NCBI GenBank assembly: GCA_003599415.1
Contig: QZKB01000132.1
Span: 1-35,795, forward strand
From: Ignavibacteriales bacterium
Lineage (GTDB): Bacteria; Bacteroidota; Ignavibacteria; Ignavibacteriales; SURF-24
Direction of reading: 5' to 3'
DNA: 35,795 bases
Shown: in pieces, positions 16,960 through 25,927 of the stretch
Layout: every line of letters starts with the position of its first letter
Numbering within the stretch: the first letter of the stretch is position 1
Notes under the pieces: model-generated
Database searches by the model: none
The model's input: only the letters and a program-made list of their open reading frames with translations
What the model was told of the DNA's origin: nothing
Position numbers and translations under genes: made by a program

Positions 16960-17838
16960 ATGAATATTTTAGAATTAATTTCAAGCGGAAAAATTCTGTT
17001 ATCGGATGGAGCAATGGGAACAGAGCTTCAGAAGCGTGGAATGAAATCAGGTGAATGCCCTGAAGAATTGAATGTAACTCATCCTGAAATTATTAAGGCA
17101 ATACACAAAGATTATTATGATGCCGGTTCGGATATTGTGGAGACAAATTCATTCGGTGGCAACAGGGCAAGATTAATATATCATCATATGGAAGAAAGAG
17201 TAAAAGAACTTGCAATTGCTGCTGCTAAGAATGCAAAAGCTGTTTGTCCTGCAGGAAAATTTGTCGCCGGTTCTGTTGGTCCTACTGCTCAAATATTAGA
17301 ACCACTTGGTGATTTGAGTGAAGAACTAGCATATAATTATTTCGCAGAAATTGCTGAAGCTTTGGCAGAGGGTTGCGTTGATATTTTATTTGTTGAAACA
17401 ATGATGTCGATTGAGGAGTCGGAAATTGCAGTAAAAGCGGCAAAAGAAAAAACGAATCTTCCTGTAGCTGCTACCATGACGTTTGAAGCAGGAGCAGCGG
17501 GATTGAGAACAATGTGGGGAGTTGATGTTCAAACGGCAGTTACAAGATTAACAGATGCCGGTGCTGATATTATTGGTTCTAATTGCGGTAAAGGTTTTGA
17601 TGAGATGATTGAAGTAGTTAAAGAAATGCGTCCGTTAACAAAGCTTCCAATTCTTGCCCAAGCAAACGCTGGTTTACCGGAAGTTATTGATGGAGTAAAT
17701 ACTTATAAAGAAACTCCTGAAATAATTTCACCAAAAGCAAAAATACTTTTGGAACTTGGAGTAAATATTATTGGTGGATGCTGTGGTACAGGTCCGGATC
17801 ATATAAGAGAGTTAAGAAGATTGATTGATGGAAGGTAA
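16960..17838 (+). CDS. Homocysteine S-methyltransferase family protein (MetH N-terminal-like)
   Basis: 292 residues, a stand-alone zinc-dependent methyltransferase barrel. LSDGAMGTELQKRG near 18-31 and DAGSDIVETNSFGGNRARL near 54-72 are family signatures. The three zinc-binding cysteines are present: one in GSNCG and a pair in GGCCGTGPDHI. It has the homocysteine half of methionine synthase without the folate, cobalamin and activation domains, so either the other modules are encoded elsewhere or it uses another methyl donor such as S-methylmethionine or betaine. It lies 59 bases after the DUF4380 gene, across the hairpin repeat, and ends at a bidirectional terminator. Confidence 0.9.
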   Translation: MNILELISSGKILLSDGAMGTELQKRGMKSGECPEELNVTHPEIIKAIHKDYYDAGSDIVETNSFGGNRARLIYHHMEERVKELAIAAAKNAKAVCPAGKFVAGSVGPTAQILEPLGDLSEELAYNYFAEIAEALAEGCVDILFVETMMSIEESEIAVKAAKEKTNLPVAATMTFEAGAAGLRTMWGVDVQTAVTRLTDAGADIIGSNCGKGFDEMIEVVKEMRPLTKLPILAQANAGLPEVIDGVNTYKETPEIISPKAKILLELGVNIIGGCCGTGPDHIRELRRLIDGR

Positions 17839-17875
17839 GCTAAAGTTTTATTTTAATTTTCGAATGTAGAAACAA

Positions 17876-17910
17876 AAAAGGCATCCCGTAATTGAGATGC
17901 CTTTTGTTTT
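17876..17910. terminator. Bidirectional terminator between the methyltransferase and hppA
   Basis: A 10-bp stem AAAAGGCATC (17876-17885) pairs with GATGCCTTTT (17896-17905). T-runs occur on the + side and, read on the minus strand, also after the stem, so it can serve both convergent genes. Confidence 0.9.
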
Positions 17911-17924
17911 GTAGGAAAATAAAA

Positions 17925-20450
17925 TCAGTTTATTTCCATCTCGCTTTCGCGTTTGCTTTGCCATACAGCCCAGGCAATTGCAACAATACAGATTATCGCA
18001 GCAATTATTCCTGAAATGCCAGGCAAGAATGAACCACTTTTAGGATCAATTGTACCAGAGCTAAGAATTAGTCCAAGAGTAAGTAAACTAACCATGTTCA
18101 TAACTTTAATAAGAGGATTAACAGCAGGACCTGCGGTGTCTTTTAACGGATCACCAACAGTATCGCCTGTAACAGCAGCTTTGTGAGCTTCTGATCCTTT
18201 ACCACCATAAATGCCATCTTCAATCATTTTCTTGGCATTATCCCATGCACCGCCGGCATTAGACATAAATACTGCAAGTAACTGACCGACTAAGATCATA
18301 CCTGCAAGGAAACCACCTAAAGCATAAGGTCCAAGTATAAAACCAACTAACATCGGGGTAACAATTGCAAGCAATCCCGGACCAATTAATTCTTTCTGTG
18401 CTGAGTTTGTACAAATGTTTACTACTCTACCATAATCTGGTTTTTTAGTGCCATCCCAAATATGAGGATCGCGGAATTGAATACGACATTCGTTAACAAT
18501 GTAAGCTGCTGCTCGTCCAACTGCTCTAATCAACATACTGCTGAATAAAAATGGAACCGCACCACCAAGCAGCAATCCAATAAATACAATAGGATTAGCA
18601 ACAGTTAATTTTGCTGCGTGCTCAATATATTGTCCAATTGACATTTGATTTATTTTATCTTCACTTCCAACTGCAATTACAGCAATGAATGATGAGAATA
18701 AAGATACGGCTGCAATTACAGCAGAACCGATTGCTATACCTTTTGTTTCTGCTTTGGTTGTGTTTCCAACGGCATCAAGGTCGGCAAGAATTTGTCTTGC
18801 ACGTTTGTAACTGCCGGGATTTTCTTTTTCCATTTCTTTCGGATCGTAACCCATTTCGCCAATACCGTTTGCATTATCTGCAACAGGTCCGAATACGTCC
18901 ATTGAAATTGTATTACCGGTTAATGTTAACATACCAATACCGGTCATTGCTACTCCGTAAGCAACAAACATTGGAGGTGTTCCTAAATAGGTAAGAACTG
19001 AAAGAAGAATTGCAATGGCAATAACAATAAGTGTAGCAACAGTGCTTTCGTATCCTATTGCAAATCCTTGAATGATGTTTGTTGCATGCCCGGTCTGACA
19101 AGATTTAGCAAGACTTTTTACAGGTGCGTGACCTGTATGCGTATAGTAACTTGTAACTTTGTTTAGAGCAACCGCAAGGAAAACACCAATCAAACAGGTT
19201 ATTGCAGGACGAAGATCCAAGCCCTGCATTCCAAAGTTTGCCCACCAGGGAAGATTTTCCGGATTAACAGCCCAATAACCAAGGTTAGTTAATGCAGATA
19301 ATTTTTCTGAGCCAAAATAGTTAATATCAAAATGTAAATAACCAACACCTAAAGCAAAGAATCCAACAACACTTATAATTGAACCAATCCAGAAACCTCT
19401 GTGAACGCTTTTCAGTGCAGTATCTGAAGTATCATCTGGTCCAGCTTTTACTGTATATGTAGAGATGATTGAGCCAAGAACACCAATACCTCTTACTAAA
19501 AGAGGAAAGATAACACCTTTATGTCCAAAGCTTGCCATTCCAAGTATCATTGCCGCAACAATAGTAACTTCGTAACTTTCAAAAATATCTGCAGCCATAC
19601 CGGCGCAATCACCAACGTTATCGCCAACGTTATCTGCAATTGTTGCAGCATTACGCGGGTCATCTTCAGGAATATCTTTTTCAATTTTACCAACAAGGTC
19701 AGCGCCAACGTCTGCAGCTTTTGTATAGATTCCACCGCCAACTCTCATAAATAACGCAAGTAGAGTTCCACCAAAACCAAATCCCAAAAGAGCTTCGTAA
19801 GCCAAATCGCCGAAGATTAAAAAGATCATAGTTCCACCGAGCAGACCTAAACCATCAGTTAACATACCGGTTACAGTTCCTGTACGATAACCAAGCTGCA
19901 TCGCTTCGCCATAGCTTTTTCTTGCAGCAGCAGCAACACGAAGATTTCCGGTTGTTGCCAGGCGCATTCCAACAAATCCAACCAACCAGCTAAAGATAGA
20001 GCCAACAAGAAAGGCTCCGGAACGCCCCCACTGGAAAGCACTTTCTCCACCGGTGTAAGTTACAAAGAGAAGTATTGTTATAATTATAATTAGTGGGCCA
20101 ATTCTTTTAAATTGAGCTTTAAGATATGCATTTGAACCTTCTCTAACAGCATCTGCAATCTCTTTCATTTTAGCTGTACCGCTATCTGCTTTGTAAACTT
20201 GTTTTACAAGCATAAGTGCATACAACAACCCTGCAATAGCAATTCCTAATACAGAAAGGAGGCTTGTAATTTCCATTGGTGTGTATTTAGGATCGGAAAA
20301 TAATGAAAAGGGTGAAAAATGACTAGCTTCACCAGCGGCTTCACCAGTCGGCATCCAGATATATCCGGCAGCAAAAAATAAAAGCATCATCAGCAAATAA
20401 TTGCGCCGGGCTTTTTTGGAAGTTAATAAAAGTTGTTTAAATCGTTTCAT
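17925..20450 (-). CDS. hppA: Membrane-bound H+-translocating pyrophosphatase, K+-independent type
   Basis: Couples pyrophosphate hydrolysis to ion pumping across the inner membrane. The catalytic motifs DVGADLVGK (247-255), EDDPRNAATIADNVGDNVGD (262-281) and a late GDTVGDPLKDTAGP are intact, and many hydrophobic helices are seen. GNTTKAETKG at 562-571 has Lys566 and Thr569, the pair that marks K+-independent H+-pumping enzymes; K+-dependent and Na+-pumping ones have Ala and Gly. At 841 residues it is longer than most bacterial enzymes, with an extra N-terminal hydrophobic segment and an insertion around 370-415. The unknown gene at 20531 lies 80 bases upstream on the same strand. Confidence 0.97.
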   Translation of the reverse strand: MKRFKQLLLTSKKARRNYLLMMLLFFAAGYIWMPTGEAAGEASHFSPFSLFSDPKYTPMEITSLLSVLGIAIAGLLYALMLVKQVYKADSGTAKMKEIADAVREGSNAYLKAQFKRIGPLIIIITILLFVTYTGGESAFQWGRSGAFLVGSIFSWLVGFVGMRLATTGNLRVAAAARKSYGEAMQLGYRTGTVTGMLTDGLGLLGGTMIFLIFGDLAYEALLGFGFGGTLLALFMRVGGGIYTKAADVGADLVGKIEKDIPEDDPRNAATIADNVGDNVGDCAGMAADIFESYEVTIVAAMILGMASFGHKGVIFPLLVRGIGVLGSIISTYTVKAGPDDTSDTALKSVHRGFWIGSIISVVGFFALGVGYLHFDINYFGSEKLSALTNLGYWAVNPENLPWWANFGMQGLDLRPAITCLIGVFLAVALNKVTSYYTHTGHAPVKSLAKSCQTGHATNIIQGFAIGYESTVATLIVIAIAILLSVLTYLGTPPMFVAYGVAMTGIGMLTLTGNTISMDVFGPVADNANGIGEMGYDPKEMEKENPGSYKRARQILADLDAVGNTTKAETKGIAIGSAVIAAVSLFSSFIAVIAVGSEDKINQMSIGQYIEHAAKLTVANPIVFIGLLLGGAVPFLFSSMLIRAVGRAAAYIVNECRIQFRDPHIWDGTKKPDYGRVVNICTNSAQKELIGPGLLAIVTPMLVGFILGPYALGGFLAGMILVGQLLAVFMSNAGGAWDNAKKMIEDGIYGGKGSEAHKAAVTGDTVGDPLKDTAGPAVNPLIKVMNMVSLLTLGLILSSGTIDPKSGSFLPGISGIIAAIICIVAIAWAVWQSKRESEMEIN

Positions 20451-20530
20451 CGTACTTTTTCCATAGATTCATAGTTATGCAAAGAAAATATATTTCATTG
20501 CTTGTTAAGTAATCAGTTGATTAATTAGAT

Positions 20531-21304
20531 TTAAGAAATCAAGCTTTCAGAAGCAGAACGCCACCATTTTGAATATTCGACTTCAAGCTCGCGTCTTTCA
20601 GGGAATTTATAAAATTTTAATCCCGATTGATCGCCAAGGAAGAAGCCACGTCTGATTGTTCTGAAGAATGCTCTGAAACTTGGTGTTCTTGTTACAGTCT
20701 TTGTTTGTTTACCACTATGCGTCTTCAATTCATTGATGCAATCAACAATATGTTGAGGGTCCTGGTATGGTAAATATCCTTTTAGTTTACCGCTATCATC
20801 TCTGTCTAAAAGCATATCAACAAAGAAAATTTTTGGTACGCTAACAGGATTAGAAGTGTTTGTCATGAATTTAGTAAATTCTGCAGGAGCTAATGCGGAT
20901 ACAACCTGAGGAGCAACAGGGCATAATTCCTGATACAAATTTGGTCCGTTTTCTTCAGCAGAAAGATCATAGTTAACAGGATTCAATTCCAGAACTCTGC
21001 CGTCTGCTGTAACGCAATACAGTTTTCCAAATGCTTCCAGGCTAATATGCTCCATTACGCGGTAGATACTAATATATTTACTGCGCTTTGGGCTTCCATC
21101 AGGATGAGGAGTGCATCTTTTATCAATATCATTTAAGCGGAAGTAATCGCTGGCTAAATTCGGATCAATTTCGAAGAATAACACGTTCCCGCGTGTATTC
21201 TTTTGTGTTCCAACAGCCATATAGATTCCAAATGCTTCAGGTTCAAGATGAGAAGCTACAAGAGCTTCAAAGCGGTAGCATAGCATGTAGTAATGTATTT
21301 TCAT
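20531..21304 (-). CDS. Hypothetical protein upstream of hppA, 257 residues
   Basis: I do not recognise this family. The start chosen is the ATG at 21304 (MKIHYYMLCYRFEAL), which has AAGGAG at good spacing; the frame extends 17 codons further upstream to 21355 without such a site. There is no signal peptide or membrane segment. The N-terminal half is mixed alpha/beta with SHLEPEAFGIYMAVGTQ; the C-terminal third is basic and aromatic (RAFFRTIRRGFFLGDQSGLKFYKFPERRELEVEYSKWW, residues about 210-250). It runs into hppA after 80 bases, so it may be cotranscribed. Confidence 0.8.
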   Translation of the reverse strand: MKIHYYMLCYRFEALVASHLEPEAFGIYMAVGTQKNTRGNVLFFEIDPNLASDYFRLNDIDKRCTPHPDGSPKRSKYISIYRVMEHISLEAFGKLYCVTADGRVLELNPVNYDLSAEENGPNLYQELCPVAPQVVSALAPAEFTKFMTNTSNPVSVPKIFFVDMLLDRDDSGKLKGYLPYQDPQHIVDCINELKTHSGKQTKTVTRTPSFRAFFRTIRRGFFLGDQSGLKFYKFPERRELEVEYSKWWRSASESLIS

Positions 21305-21470
21305 TTCTAATCTCCTTGTAGAAAAAATGTCGGAAATTTGACAAATTTCGCACAAAAATTTGTTAGAATTAATTAATGTCGGATGTAAATGTATGATTTT
21401 AAGGAATGATTTCCAAAGAACAGGATTTAGTAATTAAAAATTGGTGAAACTAAATTCAATTTGAAAAAAT

Positions 21471-22343
21471 TTATTTCAAACAACTTGCAGATAAAAACCT
21501 TTTCAGATTTTCATTATTTGTAAGCACATCATTGTGGCCCAGTTTTGAGTGAATGAAAATAAGTTTATTCTCCTTCAATTCCGAACCGGAAATTTCATCT
21601 TCTTCTTTTAAAAGAAAAGGAATTTGCCAACCTTTAAGATCATCCATCAACGAATAGCTGTCTTCTTTAGTCCCGCCATTATCTGTAAAGATATTTATTA
21701 ATTTTCCGTTGTAGTTTGTGAACCAATGTGCGTATTTCTCCAGCTCGGCGTAAAGTGCATCAAATAAAAATACTTCTTTAATATTAGCTGTCAGTCCACC
21801 ACGCATAAGTATAAAAGAAATTACCCTGTAAGCTCCGCTATGCCCAGAGAGTATTATGTTACCAATTTTATCTGATGAAATCTTTTTTAGTTTAATAATC
21901 TCTGCAAGAATATCTTTCATCATTTTTTTGAAACCGTTTTCGTCTTCAAGTTTACCACCAAAAGAATCAGGAGCATTCTTTGGACCCTCAGGAAAAATAA
22001 GTATTGCGTTTTTATTACTACCCGAAAATTGTTCTAAGATTTTAAATTTACTGCAAGCTGTATCAATATTGTTATACCAGCCATGGAAATAAATTACGAA
22101 GTCAGTTTTTTCTGACTCCGTAAAACTATTAGGAATGAAAACCATTACTGTACTGTCTGAATAATGTTTATCTGCAGGATAGAATTTATCAGAATATGTA
22201 TGTCCGTTAGTTCTGGCACTATGAGGGAACGGTGCAGAACTTAATTCAAGTTTAATTATATCACCGGATGATTGATCAATTTGGCAGATTCCATTAAAGA
22301 ATAGACCAAGCAACAACAACACGGTTAAGTTTTTCATTTTCAT
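21471..22343 (-). CDS. Secreted alpha/beta hydrolase
   Basis: 290 residues with an N-terminal signal peptide (LTVLLLLGLFFNGIC). Alpha/beta hydrolase features: strand and oxyanion loop IYFHGWYNN at 84-92, nucleophile elbow GHSGA at 167-171 with Ser169, likely acid Asp195 in FLFDALY, and late His270 in KLGHND. Expected to be a periplasmic or outer-membrane esterase or peptidase-like enzyme; substrate unknown. It follows the symporter gene by 20 bases on the same strand, so the two form an operon, which hints that it may release a product the symporter takes up; that is inference. Confidence 0.82.
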   Translation of the reverse strand: MKMKNLTVLLLLGLFFNGICQIDQSSGDIIKLELSSAPFPHSARTNGHTYSDKFYPADKHYSDSTVMVFIPNSFTESEKTDFVIYFHGWYNNIDTACSKFKILEQFSGSNKNAILIFPEGPKNAPDSFGGKLEDENGFKKMMKDILAEIIKLKKISSDKIGNIILSGHSGAYRVISFILMRGGLTANIKEVFLFDALYAELEKYAHWFTNYNGKLINIFTDNGGTKEDSYSLMDDLKGWQIPFLLKEEDEISGSELKENKLIFIHSKLGHNDVLTNNENLKRFLSASCLK

Positions 22344-22363
22344 TCAAACAGTTTTAATTGATT

Positions 22364-23710
22364 TTATTTTTCACCGGACATATCCAGATTACCCTGCCAT
22401 AAGTATTTTCTTGTTTCTGCAACAAGTACTCCGCTCAAAGCAATAAGTGAAATTAAATTTGGAATAGCCATAAGTCCATTTGCGATATCTGCAAACGACC
22501 AGACAATTGGTAAGGTAAGAACTGAGCCAACCATAACCATAATTACCCAAAGCCAACGATAGGGCATAATAATTTTAGAACCGAATAGATATTCTGCGGC
22601 TTTCTCGCCGTAATAAGACCATCCAAGTATAGTCGAAAATACAAAAGTTAATAATCCAATAGTTAGAACAATTGGACCAACAATAGGAATATCTCCAAAT
22701 GCAGATTTAGTTAGAGATGCTCCTGCTAATCCTTTTGTCCAATCACCCGAATTAACCAATACTAAACCAGTCATCGCGCAAACAACAACCGTATCCCAAA
22801 AAGTACCGGTTGATGAAACCAATGCCTGTCTTATTGGATTTTTTGTTTGAGCTGCTGCGGCAACAATTGGTGCACTTCCCAAACCGGATTCATTGGAGAA
22901 CAAACCTCTTGAAACTCCATATCGGAGCGCTTCTTTAAATGTTGCACCTAAAAAACCACCAACAACAGCATGACCGGAAAAAGCACTTGTAAAAATTAAA
23001 CTTATTGTTGAAGGGATTGTTGAATAATTAATTCCCAAAATTATCAAACATCCCAGGACGTAAAAAATAGCCATAAAAGGAACGAGCATTTCGCATACTT
23101 TTGCAATAGATTTTATTCCACCAATAATTACAATCGCAGTTAAGACAGTCATTAAACTGCCGGTAATCCACGGTGCAATGTTAAATGTTTCCTTTACCAT
23201 AATAGAAATTGAATTTGCCTGTACCATATTACCGATACCAAAAGCGGTTACCGCAGTTAAAGCAGCAAATATAACTCCCAACCATTTTGCATTCATTCCT
23301 TTTTCCAGAACATACATCGGTCCACCGGCCATCAGACCATCTTTAGTCTTAACTCTGTATTTTACTGACAGAAGTGCTTCTGAATATTTTGTTGCAACTC
23401 CAAAGACACCTGTTAACCACATCCATAAAACTGCACCGGGTCCACCTGCTGCAATTGCAGTTCCAACACCAACAATATTTCCGGTACCAATAGTAGCGGC
23501 TAATGCTGTTGTTAAAGCACCAAACTGACTTACATCTCCTTCACCTTCCTGTGATCTTTGAAGTGAAATTTTTATTGCCTTCCCAATATACTTTTGTATA
23601 AAACGTAATTTGAATGTTAAAAAAATGTGAGTTCCGAATAACAAGATAAGAAGTGGGTATCCCCAGATAAGATTACTGATATCCGTTAGAAGCTGCTCCA
23701 AGTACTCCAT
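22364..23710 (-). CDS. Alanine/glycine:cation symporter family (AGCS) transporter
   Basis: 448 residues, an inner-membrane sodium- or proton-coupled amino-acid importer with about 10-11 hydrophobic helices. Signatures: ATTIGTGNIVGVGTAIAAGG near 70, GPGAVLWMWLTGVFGVATKYSEALL near 90-114, FSNESGLGSAPIVAAAAQTK near 272-291. The start at 23710 (MEYLEQL) has a weak AAGG site. It leads the operon with the secreted hydrolase. Alanine or glycine is the usual substrate, but the specificity is not readable. Confidence 0.94.
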   Translation of the reverse strand: MEYLEQLLTDISNLIWGYPLLILLFGTHIFLTFKLRFIQKYIGKAIKISLQRSQEGEGDVSQFGALTTALAATIGTGNIVGVGTAIAAGGPGAVLWMWLTGVFGVATKYSEALLSVKYRVKTKDGLMAGGPMYVLEKGMNAKWLGVIFAALTAVTAFGIGNMVQANSISIMVKETFNIAPWITGSLMTVLTAIVIIGGIKSIAKVCEMLVPFMAIFYVLGCLIILGINYSTIPSTISLIFTSAFSGHAVVGGFLGATFKEALRYGVSRGLFSNESGLGSAPIVAAAAQTKNPIRQALVSSTGTFWDTVVVCAMTGLVLVNSGDWTKGLAGASLTKSAFGDIPIVGPIVLTIGLLTFVFSTILGWSYYGEKAAEYLFGSKIIMPYRWLWVIMVMVGSVLTLPIVWSFADIANGLMAIPNLISLIALSGVLVAETRKYLWQGNLDMSGEK

Positions 23711-24175
23711 ATATTACCTTCAATTTTATAATTGAAAAATGAAAATCAATTTAAAATTTCTGAAGCTGAAAATAATGATTTTAATTTACAAAGAACAAAA
23801 AAATATTTCGGTGTTCATTAAAACAATTACAAGTTATTCGAATCAAATTAATAATGGGTTGGGGAATTTCGGGAATATCTCCCGATATATGAAAACAAAT
23901 ATACATCACTTAAAAATTTTTTTTAGTGAAAATCATTTTTCTTGCCTGATAATAAAAAAAATTTGCCAAGTCTATTCTTAGAGTAGAACAAAATTTTTGG
24001 AAAAAAGAATATTTTCCTGTCAAAAGGGAAAACCTCCCGAAAATCTTTATGAATTTTTCGAAAAAAGCTGTTTTTAACTTATATCCATTAGGTAAAAGTG
24101 CTCTATTATTTTCTTTTCTAATTAATTATGTTAACCAAAAAAATAATGGAGGGGGGAGAAGGAAATTAAAACCCG
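23711..24175. other. 465-base AT-rich spacer between divergent genes
   Basis: No convincing gene. It should hold the promoters of the symporter (minus) and of the 24176 ORF (plus). Short inverted repeats are visible: TTCAATT/AATTGAA just before the symporter start (23719-23736), CGGGA/TCCCG at about 23870-23884, and GGAAAA/TTTTCC at 23999-24017. A G-rich GGAGGGGGGAG run before 24176 is a Shine-Dalgarno-like tract but lies too far from the ATG to be ideal. An 80-codon open frame (23739-23981) has no ribosome site and reads like spurious AT-rich translation. Confidence 0.5.
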
Positions 24176-24556
24176 ATGGAAATAGATTTTAATGTTGACC
24201 AGCTTGTTAATCAGGTTTATGTGGTTTTTAATAATAAGTATAAACAGGCTGAACTTAATGAAATAATAGAAAGCTGTTTTAAAATCTCCTATTCATTGCT
24301 TACTTCTGCATCTTTCATCAGTTTGAATTTGGCTTTATCCGAAGAAGAAAAGTTTACTTTATGTGCAAGATCAATTTCTCCGTTATTTAATCACAGGAAA
24401 GAAAATTCTCAAATAAATCTTAATATGGAAATTCAATCCAGATTAAAAAGTAATTATAATTCCAACGAATTATTTTTTGCATTGTTCGATATAATAAAAG
24501 AAAGAACGATGAAAGAACTAAATGTGTTAAGAGAACCTTCATATAATTATTGCTGA
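24176..24556 (+). CDS. Orphan hypothetical protein, 126 residues
   Basis: I do not recognise this family with certainty. The product is soluble and mostly helical (VDQLVNQVYVVFNNKYKQAELNEIIESCF; LSEEEKFTLCARSIS; ELFFALFDIIKERTMKELNVLREP) with no signal peptide or membrane segment. The pattern of short amphipathic helices recalls small regulatory or DNA-binding helical proteins, but no helix-turn-helix can be placed. It is isolated, with long spacers on both sides (465 and 345 bases). It could be a complete small protein or the remnant of a longer one; the 200 bases after the stop show no obvious continuation in another frame. Confidence 0.6.
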   Translation: MEIDFNVDQLVNQVYVVFNNKYKQAELNEIIESCFKISYSLLTSASFISLNLALSEEEKFTLCARSISPLFNHRKENSQINLNMEIQSRLKSNYNSNELFFALFDIIKERTMKELNVLREPSYNYC

Positions 24557-24777
24557 GTTAATCCAAGAGACATTTGGAAAATAATTTGTAGATCACCTAC
24601 CATTCCCACCAACTGTGGAATCCATAAAGATTTCTATTGATTCCTGTTAATGCTTGATGTATTTATCAGCCTTTGGTTGAGGCAAGTACACGCGAATGAA
24701 ATTCTGAATTTTTCAGAAGTCTCTCCATAGTTAACATCTAACTTCCGATTATAAATTGTCAGACCACTCTTCCAAAA

Positions 24778-24790
24778 TGTAAAATTTACA
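24778..24790. promoter_or_regulatory. Candidate upstream operator for the LacI-type regulator
   Basis: TGTAAAATTTACA is a perfect inverted repeat about a central A and shares both half-sites TGTAAA/TTTACA with the operator at 24873. A further TTTACAC follows directly. The centres of the two sites are about 95 bases apart, which would allow DNA looping; that is inference. Confidence 0.5.
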
Positions 24791-24833
24791 TTTACACTTT
24801 GACTAAATTCTTTAACTTTTTTAAGAATTCCTA

Positions 24834-24862
24834 TTGACTTTGGATTTTTGCAATATTAAATT
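24834..24862 (+). promoter_or_regulatory. Candidate promoter of the LacI-GH operon
   Basis: TTGACT (24834-24839), a 17-base spacer and TAAATT (24857-24862) form a sigma-70-like promoter. Transcription would start near 24869, so the operator at 24873-24886 would lie on the initially transcribed bases, a typical repression site. The stretch 24557-24777 upstream shows no gene or clear structure. Confidence 0.45.
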
Positions 24863-24872
24863 GACTCGTGAA

Positions 24873-24886
24873 TGTAAACGTTTACA
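24873..24886. promoter_or_regulatory. LacI-family operator (14-bp perfect palindrome)
   Basis: TGTAAACGTTTACA is a perfect palindrome with the central CG typical of LacI/CcpA-family operators, 15 bases before the regulator ATG and just after the predicted -10 box. It suggests autorepression of the whole operon. Confidence 0.8.
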
Positions 24887-24901
24887 CAATTTTTAAAATT
24901 T

Positions 24902-25915
24902 ATGAGCATAACAATTAAAGAGCTTGCTGCAAAAGCAAATGTATCTATAGCTACTATTTCAAGGGCTTTGAATGATGATATCAAAGTAAAACCTGAAACA
25001 AAAGAACTTGTAGTTAATCTTGCAAAAGAGTTTAACTATAAACCAAACGTGCTTGCAAGGAACTTTGTAAAGAAGAAAACATTTACTATTGGTTTGATAA
25101 TGCCTGAAGTGGTTGATGAATTCTTTACAGAAATTATCAGAGGTGTTGATTCTGTTGCTTATGCTGGTGGCTATAATGTAATGGTTGCTGGAACACATAG
25201 CGAAAGAACAATGGCTGAGTCCGTTATTAATTTCATGGGTAAAGGAGTTGTTGATGGTATTATCTTGATGGCTCCTTCTTTGACAGATCAGATCAAAGAG
25301 CTTCTTACCAAAAACAGTATTCCAACGGTTTTAATTAACAGCAAAGTAGAACTGGATAATTATTTCACTATTGGAATAGATAATTTCCAGGGAGCATATT
25401 CAATTGTTGATTATCTGATTAATAACCTGAATTATAAAAAGATTGCGCACATCTCAGGACCTGATGCTAATAACGATGCACTTCAAAGAAATGAAGCCTA
25501 TCTGAAAGCATTGGCAGATAATAATATTGAAGTAAATGACCAATGGCTGGTAAGTGGCGACTTTACAGTTAAAGGTGGTGAATATGCATGCAGAAGATTA
25601 TTAAGCCTTCTTGAAAAACCGGAAATAATATTTGCATCTAATGATATGATGGCTGTTGGCTGCTATAAAGCTATCGCATCATTTGGATTAAATATACCCG
25701 ACGATATTGGCGTTGTAGGCTTTGATGATATCTTTGTAAGCCAGTTCCTTACTCCGCGTTTAACAACGGTGCATGTTCCTATATTTGAAATTGGTAAAGC
25801 AGCAGCCGAAATGCTTTTAAAAAAGATAGATATTAATAATCACGATGAAAACAATCATATCCGCATTACTACCGGAATAGTTGTTGGAAAATCGTGTAAA
25901 CAAATGAACCAGTAA
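24902..25915 (+). CDS. LacI family transcriptional regulator
   Basis: 337 residues, standard for the family. Residues 1-55 are the LacI helix-turn-helix and hinge (ITIKELAAKANVSIATISRALN, then FNYKPNVLARNF). Residues about 60-330 are the periplasmic-binding-protein-like effector domain (TIGLIMPEVVDEFFTEIIRGV, IIFASNDMMAVGCYKA, VGVVGFDDIFVSQFLTPRLTTV in shortened form). It is the first gene of the sugar operon; the GH94 gene starts 12 bases after its stop. It most likely binds the palindromes upstream and is released by an oligosaccharide or a sugar phosphate from the pathway. No Shine-Dalgarno is visible before the ATG. Confidence 0.95.
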   Translation: MSITIKELAAKANVSIATISRALNDDIKVKPETKELVVNLAKEFNYKPNVLARNFVKKKTFTIGLIMPEVVDEFFTEIIRGVDSVAYAGGYNVMVAGTHSERTMAESVINFMGKGVVDGIILMAPSLTDQIKELLTKNSIPTVLINSKVELDNYFTIGIDNFQGAYSIVDYLINNLNYKKIAHISGPDANNDALQRNEAYLKALADNNIEVNDQWLVSGDFTVKGGEYACRRLLSLLEKPEIIFASNDMMAVGCYKAIASFGLNIPDDIGVVGFDDIFVSQFLTPRLTTVHVPIFEIGKAAAEMLLKKIDINNHDENNHIRITTGIVVGKSCKQMNQ

Positions 25916-25927
25916 TTCCCGGAATAA

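Noticed and set aside
21305-21355. 17-codon extension of the gene upstream of hppA
   Set aside because: The ATG at 21304 has AAGGAG at good spacing; the longer start has none.
23739-23981. 80-codon ORF in the spacer before 24176
   Set aside because: No ribosome site, composition like translated AT-rich DNA, no recognisable features.
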